Shown: positions 1 through 8,527, counted from the first letter of the stretch. The stretch: DNA of 64,000 bases from Nocardioides flavus (ex Wang et al. 2016) (GCF_014653115.1 NZ_BNAD01000003.1:301077-365076); one strand, 5' to 3'. Notes: generated by a model not told the origin, from the letters alone. Numbers and translations: made by a program.

Positions 1-5
1 CATCC

Positions 6-34
6 TTGCGAATAGTGTCTTTTGATGCTAGGAT
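6..34 (+). promoter_or_regulatory. candidate sigma-70 type promoter for the first HNH gene
   Basis: TTGCGA (6-11) and TAGGAT (29-34) are separated by 17 nt, the normal vegetative spacing. It lies about 120 nt upstream of the DUF222 HNH start. Seen by eye only; the -10 is good and the -35 is fair. Confidence 0.4.
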
Positions 35-157
35 CGAGACGAACTCTCGGATGAGGGTGTGCTACGAGGGCCTTGGCCCAGTTGGCGTCCTGGTGACGAC
101 CGTTGACCTGCCGCACAGACGTGCGGTGTGGAGACCTGTCGTCGAAGGAGGCCGCTC

Positions 158-1414
158 GTGACCCACCCGATCATCGCGGCCGCCAGGGACGTACGTGCCT
201 CGCTGAAGGCCGTGGCTGACGCGAACCCGACCTTCATGTCGGTGGAGGACAAGGCGGTCGCGCTGCGTGAGCTGGTCGCCGCCGAAGCCCAGGTGACCGA
301 GCTGCGGCTGCGGGTCCTGGCCGACGCCGGCGACCTGGCCGAGCAGACGGCCGCGAAGGACGCCGCCGGGTGGCTCGCGCACCACACCCGCACGCGTTTC
401 GCCGACGCCCGCGCCGACCTGGCGCTCGCCACCGCTCTCGACCGGGAGCGGCCCGCCCTGGCCGTCGCGATGCGCGAGGGGGCTGCGACGCTCGCCCAGG
501 CCCACGTCATCGACCGCGCCCTCACGGCGCTGCCCGCCTCCGTCGATGCCGAGACGCTCGCCCGGGCCGAGGTGCACCTGGTCGAGAAGGCCGGGGAGTT
601 CGGCCCGAGGGAGCTCGGTCGCATCGGACGGCGCATCCTCGACGTCGTCGCCCCGGAGATCGCCGAGGCAGCTGAGGCCGCCCGGCTCGCCGACCTCGAG
701 GCCCACGCCGCACAGCAGACCCGACTCACCCTGCGCCGCCTCGGCGACGGCACCACCCGCATCTCCGGCCGGATCCCCGACCTCGCCGCCACCCGGCTCG
801 CGACCTACCTCGAGGCGTACGCCAACCCCCGCAAGCCCGACGCCGAGCGGTCCGGTGACGCGGTCGCCCGGCTGCCCTACCCGCGCCGGCTCGGCGAGGC
901 GTTCACCCAGCTGATCGAGGCGATCGACCCCGAGCGGATGCCGCTGCACGGTGGCGACGCCACCACCCTCGTCGTCACCGTCGACCTCGCGGCCCTTCAG
1001 GCCGACCTCGCCACCGCGGACCTCGTCGGCGGCGGGCTCGTCCCCGGCGACGACCTCACCGGCGACCGCATCACCGCCGCCCAGGCCCGACGGCTCGCCT
1101 GCACCGCGAAGATCCTGCCCGCCGTCCTCGGCGCAGACAGCCTCCCGCTCGACCTCGGACGCGCCCGGCGGCTGTTCAGCCCGGCCCAGCGCAAGGCACT
1201 CCTGGTCCGCGACCGCACCTGCCGCGCCGAGGGCTGCGACGTCCCCGGCACCTGGTGCGACGCCCACCACCTCGACCCCTGGCACACCGGCGGCCGCACC
1301 GACCTCGCCGACGGGGTGCTGCTGTGCAACCACCACCACCACCGCATCCACGACGACGCGTTCCGCGTCGAGCGCCTCGCCAACGGCGACCACCGGTTCC
1401 ACCGACGCAGATAG
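158..1414 (+). CDS. DUF222 / 13E12-type HNH endonuclease signature protein
   Basis: Member of the actinobacterial 13E12 repeat family: an alpha-helical DUF222 region over roughly residues 10-300, then a C-terminal HNH domain. The HNH part has paired cysteines (CRAEGC), an AHHLDPW motif and a run of histidines near LCNHHHHRIHD, consistent with a metal-bound beta-beta-alpha nuclease fold. I chose the GTG at 158 because AAGGAG lies 7 nt upstream; an in-frame GTG at 128 has no ribosome site. About 418 residues, normal for the family. Cellular role is unknown; such genes occur in many copies per actinobacterial genome. A second, longer member lies at 33768. Confidence 0.85.
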   Translation: MTHPIIAAARDVRASLKAVADANPTFMSVEDKAVALRELVAAEAQVTELRLRVLADAGDLAEQTAAKDAAGWLAHHTRTRFADARADLALATALDRERPALAVAMREGAATLAQAHVIDRALTALPASVDAETLARAEVHLVEKAGEFGPRELGRIGRRILDVVAPEIAEAAEAARLADLEAHAAQQTRLTLRRLGDGTTRISGRIPDLAATRLATYLEAYANPRKPDAERSGDAVARLPYPRRLGEAFTQLIEAIDPERMPLHGGDATTLVVTVDLAALQADLATADLVGGGLVPGDDLTGDRITAAQARRLACTAKILPAVLGADSLPLDLGRARRLFSPAQRKALLVRDRTCRAEGCDVPGTWCDAHHLDPWHTGGRTDLADGVLLCNHHHHRIHDDAFRVERLANGDHRFHRRR

Positions 1415-1530
1415 GCGGGGACCAGATGACGGCGTGCCCACGATCGTGGTGCCGCCCTGCTTGCTCGATGTCATTCCTGCTCCACACTGGAGGTGACAGC
1501 CAAGCCACATCGCGACTCCAAGGGGTGTCC

Positions 1531-1821
1531 ATGACGAACCCGACCAGCCTCGTCGACGAGCTCAACGCCCTCTACGCCAACTACGTCCAGTCGATCAACG
1601 ACGCTGTCGCGGCGGACGACCTGTCCCTGGCCGCCGAGCTCGCCGAGTCCTACGACCGTGACGCGATCTTGCTGATGGCCGAACGAGAAGTGCGTCAGGA
1701 CTTGCTGCCCCGCTTCGGCCTGACGCCGGATGGTGGGAGCGTCAGCGTGCAGCGCGACACACCGCTGCGTCGTCTCGTGAAGAGCGTCGCTGCACTGCGG
1801 TCGGGCCCCCCCCTACCCTGA
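1531..1821 (+). CDS. conserved hypothetical small acidic protein
   Basis: A 96-residue protein starting MTNPTSLVDELNALYANY. It looks mostly helical with an acidic N-terminal half (alternating Leu/Ala and Asp/Glu) and a basic tail. No signal peptide, membrane segment or recognised motif. An AAGGGG-like ribosome site precedes the ATG. It ends 4 nt before the next gene, but that gene has its own leaderless-type promoter inside this one. I do not recognise the family; reality is supported by codon usage, the ribosome site and the absence of a better frame. Confidence 0.55.
   Translation: MTNPTSLVDELNALYANYVQSINDAVAADDLSLAAELAESYDRDAILLMAEREVRQDLLPRFGLTPDGGSVSVQRDTPLRRLVKSVAALRSGPPLP
1814..1819 (+). 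promoter_or_regulatory. leaderless-type -10 element (TACCCT)
   Basis: TACCCT is followed by exactly 6 nt and the ATG at 1826, the TANNNT-N6-start layout typical of leaderless actinobacterial transcripts. It lies inside the end of the preceding gene. Confidence 0.5.
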
Positions 1822-1825
1822 GCCC

Positions 1826-2245
1826 ATGCCTGCCGCCCGCACCCGCCGCGCCCGTGCGGCGAGGAAGCGCCAGCGGCGGATGGCGAGCAGCGAGCACGAC
1901 CTGAGCTTCAGCGAGTGGACGGCGCTGCAGGACGCCTGGGGCGGGTGCGCCTACTGCGGGGCCACGGGCACGCCTGTCCAGAAGGACTGCGTGCTGCCCA
2001 TCTCGCGCGGCGGCCGCTACACGCTGCTCAACGTCGTCCCGGCCTGCCGGTCGTGCAACGCGAGCAAGTGCAACGACGAGGTGACCGGGTGGCTGCGGCG
2101 CAAGCGGCTCGATGAGCGCGCGTTCCTCGTACGCCTCGGCGAGGTCCAGGCAGCGGTACAGGCAGAGGTACAGGCAGAGGTTCAGGCAGCTGTCCAGCAG
2201 GAGGTCACAGCGGCACGTCCTCCGGGATCACCCGCAGCACGCTGA
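1826..2245 (+). CDS. small HNH endonuclease domain protein
   Basis: 139 residues. A very basic N-terminus (RTRRARAARKRQRR) precedes an HNH fold: CAYC near residue 46, an LPISRGGRYTLLNVVPAC stretch, then CRSCN, giving the two CxxC zinc pairs usual for phage-like and restriction-type HNH proteins. The C-terminus carries five imperfect 12-bp repeats encoding QAEV-like units that would form a short helix. The last 41 bp overlap the convergent gene at 2205. Likely a DNA-binding or nicking nuclease; target unknown. Not related in layout to the DUF222 protein upstream. Confidence 0.75.
   Translation: MPAARTRRARAARKRQRRMASSEHDLSFSEWTALQDAWGGCAYCGATGTPVQKDCVLPISRGGRYTLLNVVPACRSCNASKCNDEVTGWLRRKRLDERAFLVRLGEVQAAVQAEVQAEVQAAVQQEVTAARPPGSPAAR
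2147..2206 (+). repeat. 12-bp tandem repeat, five imperfect units
   Basis: Units read caggcagcggta, caggcagaggta, caggcagaggtt, caggcagctgtc and cagcaggaggtc. They encode QAAV/QAEV/QQEV within the HNH protein. Copy number changes would keep the frame. Confidence 0.85.
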
Positions 2246-2489
2246 CCGTGCCGGCCTCGCGACCGACGACGACCTTCACGCCGTCGAGGCGCCCGAGCGC
2301 GGCGCGTACGTCGTCGAGCTCGAGGTGCGTGTCGACCGCGATGTCGGCGTCGCGCACCGGCACCGCCGTCTCCGGCCAGTCGGACGAGTCGACCTCGAAG
2401 GGGTCGAAGTCGGTCTGCGCCGCCGACCACAGCTGAAGGGCGGACTCGGCGACGACGTCGTCCGTGCGGGTGGGCTCGTCGGTGGTCAT
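2205..2489 (-). CDS. conserved hypothetical protein
   Basis: 94 residues, acidic (MTTDEPTRTDDVVAE...), with a central VRDADIAVDTHLELDDVRAALGRLDGVKVVVGREAGTVSVLRVI region that looks like alternating beta and alpha elements. No membrane or signal segment. A TACGGT box 6 nt upstream of the ATG supports a leaderless transcript and this start rather than the much longer antisense frame. Function not recognised. Its 3' end overlaps the convergent HNH gene by 41 bp. Confidence 0.6.
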   Translation of the reverse strand: MTTDEPTRTDDVVAESALQLWSAAQTDFDPFEVDSSDWPETAVPVRDADIAVDTHLELDDVRAALGRLDGVKVVVGREAGTVSVLRVIPEDVPL

Positions 2490-2495
2490 GGTCGG

Positions 2496-2501
2496 ACCGT
2501 A
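2496..2501 (-). promoter_or_regulatory. leaderless-type -10 element (TACGGT)
   Basis: On the minus strand TACGGT is followed by CCGACC (6 nt) and the ATG at 2489. Confidence 0.5.
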
Positions 2502-2522
2502 CCCACCGCCGCGCGACTTCAG

Positions 2523-3050
2523 ATGCAGTTGACTGGCCCGGTGCCCACCCGACTCCTCCTGCTCGCCGACACCCACCTGCCCAAGCGGGCCAGGGACCTG
2601 CCCGCCGAGGTGTGGCACGCGGTCGACGATGCGGACGTCGTGGTCCACGCCGGTGACTGGGTCGACGTCGCGCTGCTCGACGAGCTCGAGGCGCGATCGG
2701 CCCGACTCGTCGCGTGCTGGGGCAACAACGACCACGGCGCGCTGCGCGAGCGCCTGCCGGAGGTCGGGCGCATCGAGGTCGAGGGCCTCGCGCTCGGCGT
2801 GGTCCACGAGACCGGGCAGGCGAAGGGCCGCGAGGATCGGATGAGCAGTGCGTACGCCAACCTCGACGTGCTGGTCTTCGGCCATAGCCACATCCCCTGG
2901 GACACCACGACCACCACCGGTCTGCGCCTGCTCAACCCCGGGTCCCCCACCGACCGTCGGCGCCAGCCGCACTGCACCTACATGACCGCGACGGCCGACG
3001 ACGGCGAGCTGCGCGACGTCACGCTCCACCGGCTCCCGCCACGCGCGTAG
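2523..3050 (+). CDS. metallophosphoesterase, YfcE/MJ0936 type
   Basis: About 175 residues with the calcineurin-like phosphoesterase signature in order: DTH near the N-terminus (D-x-H), GDWVD (GDxxD), WGNND (GNxD), a VVHE histidine and GHSH. These bind a dinuclear metal centre and hydrolyse phosphodiesters. Length matches the small YfcE-like phosphodiesterases. ATG at 2523 and GTG at 2541 are both possible; neither has a clear ribosome site. The physiological substrate cannot be told. It stands alone between the small genes and the acyl-CoA ligase. Confidence 0.85.
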   Translation: MQLTGPVPTRLLLLADTHLPKRARDLPAEVWHAVDDADVVVHAGDWVDVALLDELEARSARLVACWGNNDHGALRERLPEVGRIEVEGLALGVVHETGQAKGREDRMSSAYANLDVLVFGHSHIPWDTTTTTGLRLLNPGSPTDRRRQPHCTYMTATADDGELRDVTLHRLPPRA

Positions 3051-3161
3051 GTGCCGACGACCGGTCCGCCGGCGACGCGCCCCACCACGCCCTAGCCACC
3101 CGGCACCCCCGCGCTCCATGATGTGACCCCCGCCACACCGTTCTGCACCGAGGAGCCGAGG

Positions 3162-5030
3162 ATGACCGCGACCGACCCCGACCCCGAGATCAGCCCCGAC
3201 GTCCTGGCCGTTCGCGAGCAGTACGAGGCGCGCATCCTCGGCCTGCACATGCCGGCCACCGTGCGCCAGGCGGCGGACAAGTACGGCGACCAGCCGGCGT
3301 TCTCGGACCGCTTCGACGTTCCCGAGGGCGCGACGTGGTCGACGATCAGCTGGGCCGAGACCTGGGAGCTGACCCAGCAGGTCGCCGCGGCGCTCATCGC
3401 GCTCGGCGTCGAGCGCGGCGACCCGGTGGCGATCATGGCCGCCAACCGGACCGCCCACACGCTCGCCGACTACGGCGCGATGACGGCGGCGGCAGTGCCG
3501 ATGTCGATCTACAACACGCTCGCGCAGGACCAGGTCGCGTTCATCGCCGGTGAGTCGCGCCCCGTCGTCGTGGTGCTCGAGGACCACGACCGCTACCAGC
3601 GGTGGGAGAAGGCCCTCGACGAGGTCGACTCGATCCGCCACGTGGTGATGCTGGCCGACGCCGACCGCGTCGACGACGCACGCGCGATGACGTGGGAGGA
3701 CTTCCTGGCCCACGGTCGCGACACCAGCGGCGTCGAGGAGCGGATGGAGCGGATCACGCCCGACCTCCCCGCGACCTTCCTCTACACCTCCGGCACCACC
3801 GGCAACCCCAAGGGCGTGGTGCTCACCCACCACAACGTCATGTACGAGGCGGTCTCCACCCTCGACGCCGCCGGCCTCCACGGCCCGCAGCGCACCATCA
3901 GCTACCTCCCGCTCGCCCACATCGCCGAGCGCGTCCTCGCGACGTACGCTCCCCCGTTCCTCGGCAGCCACGTGCACGCGATCCCCGACCCGGCGGGCCT
4001 CCTGGGCGCCCTCGGCGAGGTGCACCCCACGGCGTTCTTCGGCGTGCCGCGGGTCTGGGAGAAGATCAAGACCGGCATCTCGGCCAAGCTCGCCGAGGAC
4101 CCCGACCCGGCCAACCAGGAGCTGGTGACGAACGCGATGGCCGCGGGCCTGGCCTGGACGCAGGCCCACGAGTACGGCAACGAGATGACGCCCGAGGTCG
4201 AGGAGGCGTACAACAAGGCCGACGAGGCGATCCTCGGCTTCCTCCGGCTCCTGCTGGGCCTCGACCAGGTGCAGTGGGCCGCCAGCGCCGCGGCCCCGAT
4301 GCCGCTCGAAGTCGCCAAGTTCATGGGCGGGCTCGGCCTGCAGGTCTACGACGTGTATGGCATGACCGAGACCACCGGCGCCTTCACCTCCAACGGCCCC
4401 GGCGCCTTCAAGCTGGGCACCGTCGGCCGCCCCAACCCGGGCATCGAGGTCCGTCTCGCCGAGGACGGCGAGATCCTCTGCCGCGGGCCGGTGAACACCC
4501 CCGGCTACCACCTGCAGGAGCAGGCGACCCGCAACCTGATCGACGAGGACGGCTGGATCCACACCGGCGACATCGGCACTCTCGACGAGGACGGCTTCTA
4601 CTCGATCATCGACCGCAAGAAGGAGCTGATCATCACCTCGTCGGGCAAGAACATCGCGCCCTCCAACATCGAGAACTACCTCAAGGAGTCGCCGATCATC
4701 GGCCACGCGATGGCGCTCGGCGACGACCGGTCCTACGTCGTCGCGATCCTCACCCTCGACGGGGAGATCGCCCCGCTGGTCGCGGCGAAGATGGGCATCG
4801 AGTTCACCGACCTCGCCGACCTCTCCACCAAGGCGGAGATCCGGGCGATGGCGCAGGCCGCGGTCGACAAGGCCAACGAGCGCCTCTCGCGCCCTGAGCA
4901 GGTCAAGGCGTGGGAGCTGCTGGCCGACGAGTGGACGGCCGAGTCCGAGGAGCTCACCCCGACGCTCAAGCTCAAGCGCCGCGTGGTGAGGACCAAGTAC
5001 GCCGACGTGGTCGACAAGCTCTACGAGTGA
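3162..5030 (+). CDS. long-chain fatty acid--CoA ligase (FadD15-like AMP-forming)
   Basis: 622 residues of the ANL superfamily: activates fatty acids to acyl-AMP and then acyl-CoA. The phosphate-binding loop TSGTTGNPKG lies near residue 210 and the YGMTETTG adenylate motif near 400, followed by the hinge and C-terminal region (HTGDIGTLDEDGFYSIIDRKKELI). Length matches the roughly 600-residue FadD15-like enzymes of actinobacteria. ATG 3162 has AGGAG 6 nt upstream, so the longer GTG start at 3123 is rejected. Its stop overlaps the start of the glycerophosphodiesterase by 4 nt, so both probably act in lipid turnover. Confidence 0.92.
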   Translation: MTATDPDPEISPDVLAVREQYEARILGLHMPATVRQAADKYGDQPAFSDRFDVPEGATWSTISWAETWELTQQVAAALIALGVERGDPVAIMAANRTAHTLADYGAMTAAAVPMSIYNTLAQDQVAFIAGESRPVVVVLEDHDRYQRWEKALDEVDSIRHVVMLADADRVDDARAMTWEDFLAHGRDTSGVEERMERITPDLPATFLYTSGTTGNPKGVVLTHHNVMYEAVSTLDAAGLHGPQRTISYLPLAHIAERVLATYAPPFLGSHVHAIPDPAGLLGALGEVHPTAFFGVPRVWEKIKTGISAKLAEDPDPANQELVTNAMAAGLAWTQAHEYGNEMTPEVEEAYNKADEAILGFLRLLLGLDQVQWAASAAAPMPLEVAKFMGGLGLQVYDVYGMTETTGAFTSNGPGAFKLGTVGRPNPGIEVRLAEDGEILCRGPVNTPGYHLQEQATRNLIDEDGWIHTGDIGTLDEDGFYSIIDRKKELIITSSGKNIAPSNIENYLKESPIIGHAMALGDDRSYVVAILTLDGEIAPLVAAKMGIEFTDLADLSTKAEIRAMAQAAVDKANERLSRPEQVKAWELLADEWTAESEELTPTLKLKRRVVRTKYADVVDKLYE

Positions 5031-5881
5031 TCTCCGACGCTCCGCCGGTCCACGTCTTCGACGTCCAGGCCCACCGCGGCGGCGCCGGGCTCTGGCCGGA
5101 GAACACCCTCGAGGCGTTCGGCCGCGCCCTCGCGCTGGGGGTCTCCACGCTCGAGCTCGACGTGCACCTGACCGCCGAGGACGACGTCGTGGTCGCCCAC
5201 GACCCGGCGCTGGCCGACGCCCGCCGGATCCGCGAGCTCACCCGCGCCGACCTGCCGCCGTCGATGCCGTTGCTGAGGCAGGTCGCGGCGCTGCTCGACG
5301 AGCGGGGCGCCGACCCGGTGCGGGTCAACCTCGAGATCAAGTACGACGCGCTGGACGCGAGCGGCCTGACGTCGCGCGAGGCGTTCGTGGCCCGCGTGGT
5401 CGATGCGCTGCGGATCGACCGGCTCGTGGGGCGTACGAGCATCCAGTGCTTCGACTGGGGCGTGCTGGACCGCGTGGGCGACGCCGAGCCGGCCCTGGCC
5501 CGCAACGTCCTCGTGTCGCCGAAGTACCTCCGGGACACCGTCGACGGACCCTCGCCGTGGTTCGGCGGCCTCCCCGTCGACGAGGACGACGTGGCCGGCA
5601 GCGCTGCCGCCCACGGCTTCACCGCGATCTCGCCGATCCACGGGTCGCCCTACACCGCCGGCGTGGACGACCCCGACTACCGCCCGTACGCGACCGCCGC
5701 GCTCGTCGACGCGGCGCACGCCGCGGGGCTCGCCGTGATCCCGTACGTCGTGGACGACCGGCCCACCATGCGCCACCTGGTGCGGCTCGGGGTCGACGGG
5801 CTCATCACCAACCGCCCCGACCGGCTGCGGGAGGTCCTCGCCGCCGACGGAATCGACCTGCCGCCGTCGTTCCCGGGCTAG
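5027..5881 (+). CDS. glycerophosphodiester phosphodiesterase family protein
   Basis: 284 residues with the GDPD TIM-barrel landmarks: AHRGG and PENT near the N-terminus, ELDVHLT, a VVAHDP motif, then VNLEIK for the metal ligands. Predicted to hydrolyse glycerophosphodiesters to glycerol-3-phosphate and an alcohol. No signal peptide, so cytoplasmic like UgpQ. The GTG start overlaps the fadD stop (GTGA), implying translational coupling; glycerol-3-phosphate dehydrogenase occurs elsewhere in the window (41650). Annotated from the coupled GTG because the longer open frame runs through fadD. Confidence 0.88.
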   Translation: MISDAPPVHVFDVQAHRGGAGLWPENTLEAFGRALALGVSTLELDVHLTAEDDVVVAHDPALADARRIRELTRADLPPSMPLLRQVAALLDERGADPVRVNLEIKYDALDASGLTSREAFVARVVDALRIDRLVGRTSIQCFDWGVLDRVGDAEPALARNVLVSPKYLRDTVDGPSPWFGGLPVDEDDVAGSAAAHGFTAISPIHGSPYTAGVDDPDYRPYATAALVDAAHAAGLAVIPYVVDDRPTMRHLVRLGVDGLITNRPDRLREVLAADGIDLPPSFPG

Positions 5882-5887
5882 GCCGGA

Positions 5888-5913
5888 GCAACCTCGCGGT
5901 CGTGCGCGACGTC
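5888..5913 (+). promoter_or_regulatory. candidate ECF (SigE-family) promoter for the secreted propeller-like gene
   Basis: GCAACC (5888-5893) is followed by 16 nt and CGTC (5910-5913, continuing TT). The same -35/-10 pair lies upstream of both SigE-family sigma genes at 49748 and 59683. The predicted start site would fall at or next to the ATG at 5922. Confidence 0.55.
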
Positions 5914-5921
5914 TTCCGGAC

Positions 5922-6989
5922 ATGCTGACCTTCTCTCGGAGCCTCCTCCCCGCCACCGCGCTCGCCGTCGCGGCCGGCCTCGCTGCGACCACGCCCCCGT
6001 CGACCGCCGACTCACCGCACGACGGCGGGGCGACGTCCCGCACCGTCCTCGACGTCCGGGGCCTCGACCTGGGCGAGCCGCCCGCCGTCGCGTGGAGCGA
6101 GCGACGGTCGGGCAGGACCGTCATCCACGGCACCGACGGCACGACGACGCCCGCCCCGAACCGTCTCTCCGAGATCGCCCCGATGGGCTCGGGCCACGTC
6201 ATCCAGACGTACGGCGCGGGCGGATCCAGGACCCGGTGGATCGCAGCCGACGGGACGCCGGGGCGCCGCGAGTGGCGCACCGGCCACGGGCTGGCCGTGT
6301 CCCCGCTGGGCAGGGTGGTCGCGTTCGCCGGCCGAGCCGGCAAGGTGTGGACCATCGACCACGAGGGCGACCGGGTCCTCCGGTTCAACCCGGTGCCGGT
6401 CACCGGCACCGCCCACGCGGTCGCCGTCTCGGGCGAGAACTGCAAGGAGGGAGAGGGCGACCCCGGCCTCGGCTGCTCGATCGCCGTCAACGGCCCGCGC
6501 CGCGCCTTCTACACGACCTCCCACGGCATCGTCGACAGCGTGCCGTTCCTGCGGCAGGTCTCGACCGGTCGCGGCCGCTGGCTCGGCGGCATCACGTCCC
6601 TCAGCGACTTCGGCTCGTGCAGCGCCCTCCTGCGGTCGTCGCAGGTCCGCTGGCGCACCTGCGACAACCAGCTCTCCGACATCTCCCCGGACCGCCGGCA
6701 CGTCCTGGGCACCCCGGCGTACGCCGACGGGTTCGGCCCGACCGCCCTCGCCGTCCTCGCGACCTCGGACGGCAAGCCGGTCCACAGCTTCACCAGCGCA
6801 CGCGACGGCCGCTCGGCGACGTACTTCGACGAGGTCTGGGAGGACCCCGAGCACGTGCTCGTCGTGACCTTCCAGGCCGACCGCTGGGCCGTCGTGCGCC
6901 TCGGCGTCGACGGGTCGATGGAGTACGCCGTGGCGCCGCGCCGCGGATCGATGGACATGTCGAGCCCGTTCCAGCTCCAGACGCGCTGA
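5922..6989 (+). CDS. secreted beta-propeller-like protein, paralogue of sigma-linked propeller proteins
   Basis: 355 residues. A signal peptide occupies the first 30 residues (LLPATALAVAAGLAA). The mature part has repeated short beta-strand blocks. Its C-terminal half matches the anti-sigma-like protein at 60249: a CD pair, a SPDRRHVLG block (SPDGRHIVG there), then a VVRLGVDGS motif (also VVRLGVDGS there). It lacks the cytoplasmic N-terminal segment of those proteins and has no sigma gene beside it. A shared GCAACC/CGTC promoter suggests control by one of the SigE-family sigmas. Function unknown; possibly an exported sensor or decoy domain. Confidence 0.7.
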   Translation: MLTFSRSLLPATALAVAAGLAATTPPSTADSPHDGGATSRTVLDVRGLDLGEPPAVAWSERRSGRTVIHGTDGTTTPAPNRLSEIAPMGSGHVIQTYGAGGSRTRWIAADGTPGRREWRTGHGLAVSPLGRVVAFAGRAGKVWTIDHEGDRVLRFNPVPVTGTAHAVAVSGENCKEGEGDPGLGCSIAVNGPRRAFYTTSHGIVDSVPFLRQVSTGRGRWLGGITSLSDFGSCSALLRSSQVRWRTCDNQLSDISPDRRHVLGTPAYADGFGPTALAVLATSDGKPVHSFTSARDGRSATYFDEVWEDPEHVLVVTFQADRWAVVRLGVDGSMEYAVAPRRGSMDMSSPFQLQTR

Positions 6990-6993
6990 GTCG

Positions 6994-7767
6994 CTAGCGC
7001 GAGGGCAGCGTGAGGACCTCTGCCCCGTCCTCGGTGACCGCGATGGTGTGCTCGCTGTGGGCCGTACGGCACCCGGTCGCGCTGCGCAGCGTCCAGCCGT
7101 CCGCGTCGGTGACCAGCTCGTCGGTGTCCGTCATGACCCACGGCTCGAGCGCGAGCAGGAGGCCGGGGCGCAGCTTGTAGCCCCGACCGGGACGGCCGCC
7201 GTTGGACACGTGGGGATCCTGGTGCATCGTCGTGCCGATGCCGTGGCCGCCGAACTGCATGTTGATCCGGTAGCCGGCGTCGGTGAGCACGGTGCCGATG
7301 GCGTGGGACAGGTCGCCGATGCGGGCGCCGGGGCCGGCAGCCGCGATGCCGGCGGCGAGCGCACGCTCGGTGGTCTCGATGAGGCGGACGCTCTCGGCGG
7401 GACGGCTCTCCCCCACGACGAAGCTGATCGCGGAGTCGGCGGCGATGCCCTCCAGGCGCACCGCCAGGTCCAGGGTCAGCAGGTCGCCGTCCTCCAGGCG
7501 CTGGTCGCGCGGGCGCCCGTGCAGCACGGCGTCGTTGACGGCCGTGCAGACGTAGTGCCCGAAGGGACCGCGACCGAACGACGGGGCGTAGTCGACGTAG
7601 CAGGACTCCGCCCCGGCGTCGCGGATCATCTCCGCGGTCCACCGGTCGAGGTCGAGCAGGTTGGTGCCCACCACACTGCGCTCGCGGAGCGAGGCGAGGA
7701 TGTCGGCGACGAGCGCGCCGGTGCGGCGGGCGCGGTCGACCTGGGCGGGAGTGAGGATCTCGATCAT
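6994..7767 (-). CDS. map: type I methionine aminopeptidase
   Basis: 257 residues of the pita-bread fold. Metal ligands fall in order: Asp in LTLDLAV, Asp in GIAADSA, His in FGGHGIGTTMHQDP, Glu in LALEPWVM and the final Glu in AHSEHTI. The HQDP motif replaces the usual HExP, a variation for a non-essential or specialised paralogue. It removes N-terminal methionine from new proteins. The start overlaps the stop of the lipoprotein gene by 4 nt (ATGA), so the two are cotranscribed, an unusual pairing. Actinobacteria often have two or three copies of this enzyme. Confidence 0.9.
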   Translation of the reverse strand: MIEILTPAQVDRARRTGALVADILASLRERSVVGTNLLDLDRWTAEMIRDAGAESCYVDYAPSFGRGPFGHYVCTAVNDAVLHGRPRDQRLEDGDLLTLDLAVRLEGIAADSAISFVVGESRPAESVRLIETTERALAAGIAAAGPGARIGDLSHAIGTVLTDAGYRINMQFGGHGIGTTMHQDPHVSNGGRPGRGYKLRPGLLLALEPWVMTDTDELVTDADGWTLRSATGCRTAHSEHTIAVTEDGAEVLTLPSR

Positions 7768-8477
7768 CGCAACCCCAGTCTGGTGCATCGCTTCTCGGTC
7801 TGCCCGCTGCACAGGTCGTCGAGGTGGACGACCTCCTGGGCCACCAGCACCGAGGTGAGCGAGTCGATGGTGACCTCCTGGTGGCGGTAGAGCCAGGACT
7901 CGACGCCGTCGACGACCTCGCCGCCCTCCGCGGGCACGTCGGCGAGGAACGCCACGGCGACGTCGGCGGCGCGCTCGCTCATCGCGTGGGTGGGGACGAA
8001 GGTCATCGACTCCTCCCGCCCGAGCAGGACGGCGCGCGCAGCCTCCAGGTCGGACCCGTCCTGGCGGGGGACGGTGCCGTCCTCCAGCCCGACGTACCGC
8101 TCGGATCCCGGCACGAGCTCGCCGAGCGAGACCACCGGCAGGCCGCTGCCCGTGAGCGTGCCGAGGTCGCCGGGCTCGACCGGCACCACGACGACGACGT
8201 CGGCGGAGCGCGCCTCGGCCTGGCGGGCCTGGCTCTTCTGGGTGTCCGCGTCGCCCTCGGCGTCGTAGACCCGCACCCGGCACTGATCGCAGGTCGCCTC
8301 CACCCGCTCGGTGAAGGCGTCGACGTCGACGGCGCGCGAGGACGGGTCAGTGCCGTCGGCGACGAGGAGGGCGACGGTGGGCTCGTCGGCGGCGCACGAC
8401 GACAGCAGCGGCGCAGCGGCCAGCGCGACGGCGAGCGCGACGGCCGGGGACCGGAGGAGGGAGCGGGCGCGGAGCAT
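7764..8477 (-). CDS. short sugar-binding-protein-like lipoprotein
   Basis: 237 residues with a lipoprotein signal (lipobox LSSC near residue 28). The mature part begins like a periplasmic sugar-binding protein: VALLVADG, then TQKSQARQAEARSADVVVVVPVEPGDLGTL and LPVVSLGELV. The C-terminal lobe is not recognisable and the protein is about 120 residues shorter than XylF-type proteins. It is transcribed divergently from xylB across an 84-bp gap that contains the xylB operator, and it is coupled to the aminopeptidase gene. It may be a degenerate or repurposed sugar sensor; this is inference. Start chosen at the ATG preceding the signal peptide, supported by a TAACCT box. Confidence 0.7.
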   Translation of the reverse strand: MLRARSLLRSPAVALAVALAAAPLLSSCAADEPTVALLVADGTDPSSRAVDVDAFTERVEATCDQCRVRVYDAEGDADTQKSQARQAEARSADVVVVVPVEPGDLGTLTGSGLPVVSLGELVPGSERYVGLEDGTVPRQDGSDLEAARAVLLGREESMTFVPTHAMSERAADVAVAFLADVPAEGGEVVDGVESWLYRHQEVTIDSLTSVLVAQEVVHLDDLCSGQTEKRCTRLGLR

Positions 8478-8484
8478 CGCGAGG

Positions 8485-8490
8485 AGGTTA
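8485..8490 (-). promoter_or_regulatory. leaderless-type -10 element (TAACCT)
   Basis: On the minus strand TAACCT is followed by 7 nt and the ATG at 8477. Confidence 0.45.
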
Positions 8491-8527
8491 TCGAGCCGGG
8501 GACTCGGAACGTCATCCGGCAGGGGCG

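Noticed and set aside
158..1414. Mobile element carrying the HNH gene
   Set aside because: No terminal repeats, integrase, transposase or att site was seen near either DUF222 gene; the family is a chromosomal multi-copy family.
2205..4706. 833-codon open frame on the minus strand
   Set aside because: Antisense to fadD and the phosphoesterase; composition is a GC-rich shadow frame. Only its last 94 codons form a real gene (2205-2489).
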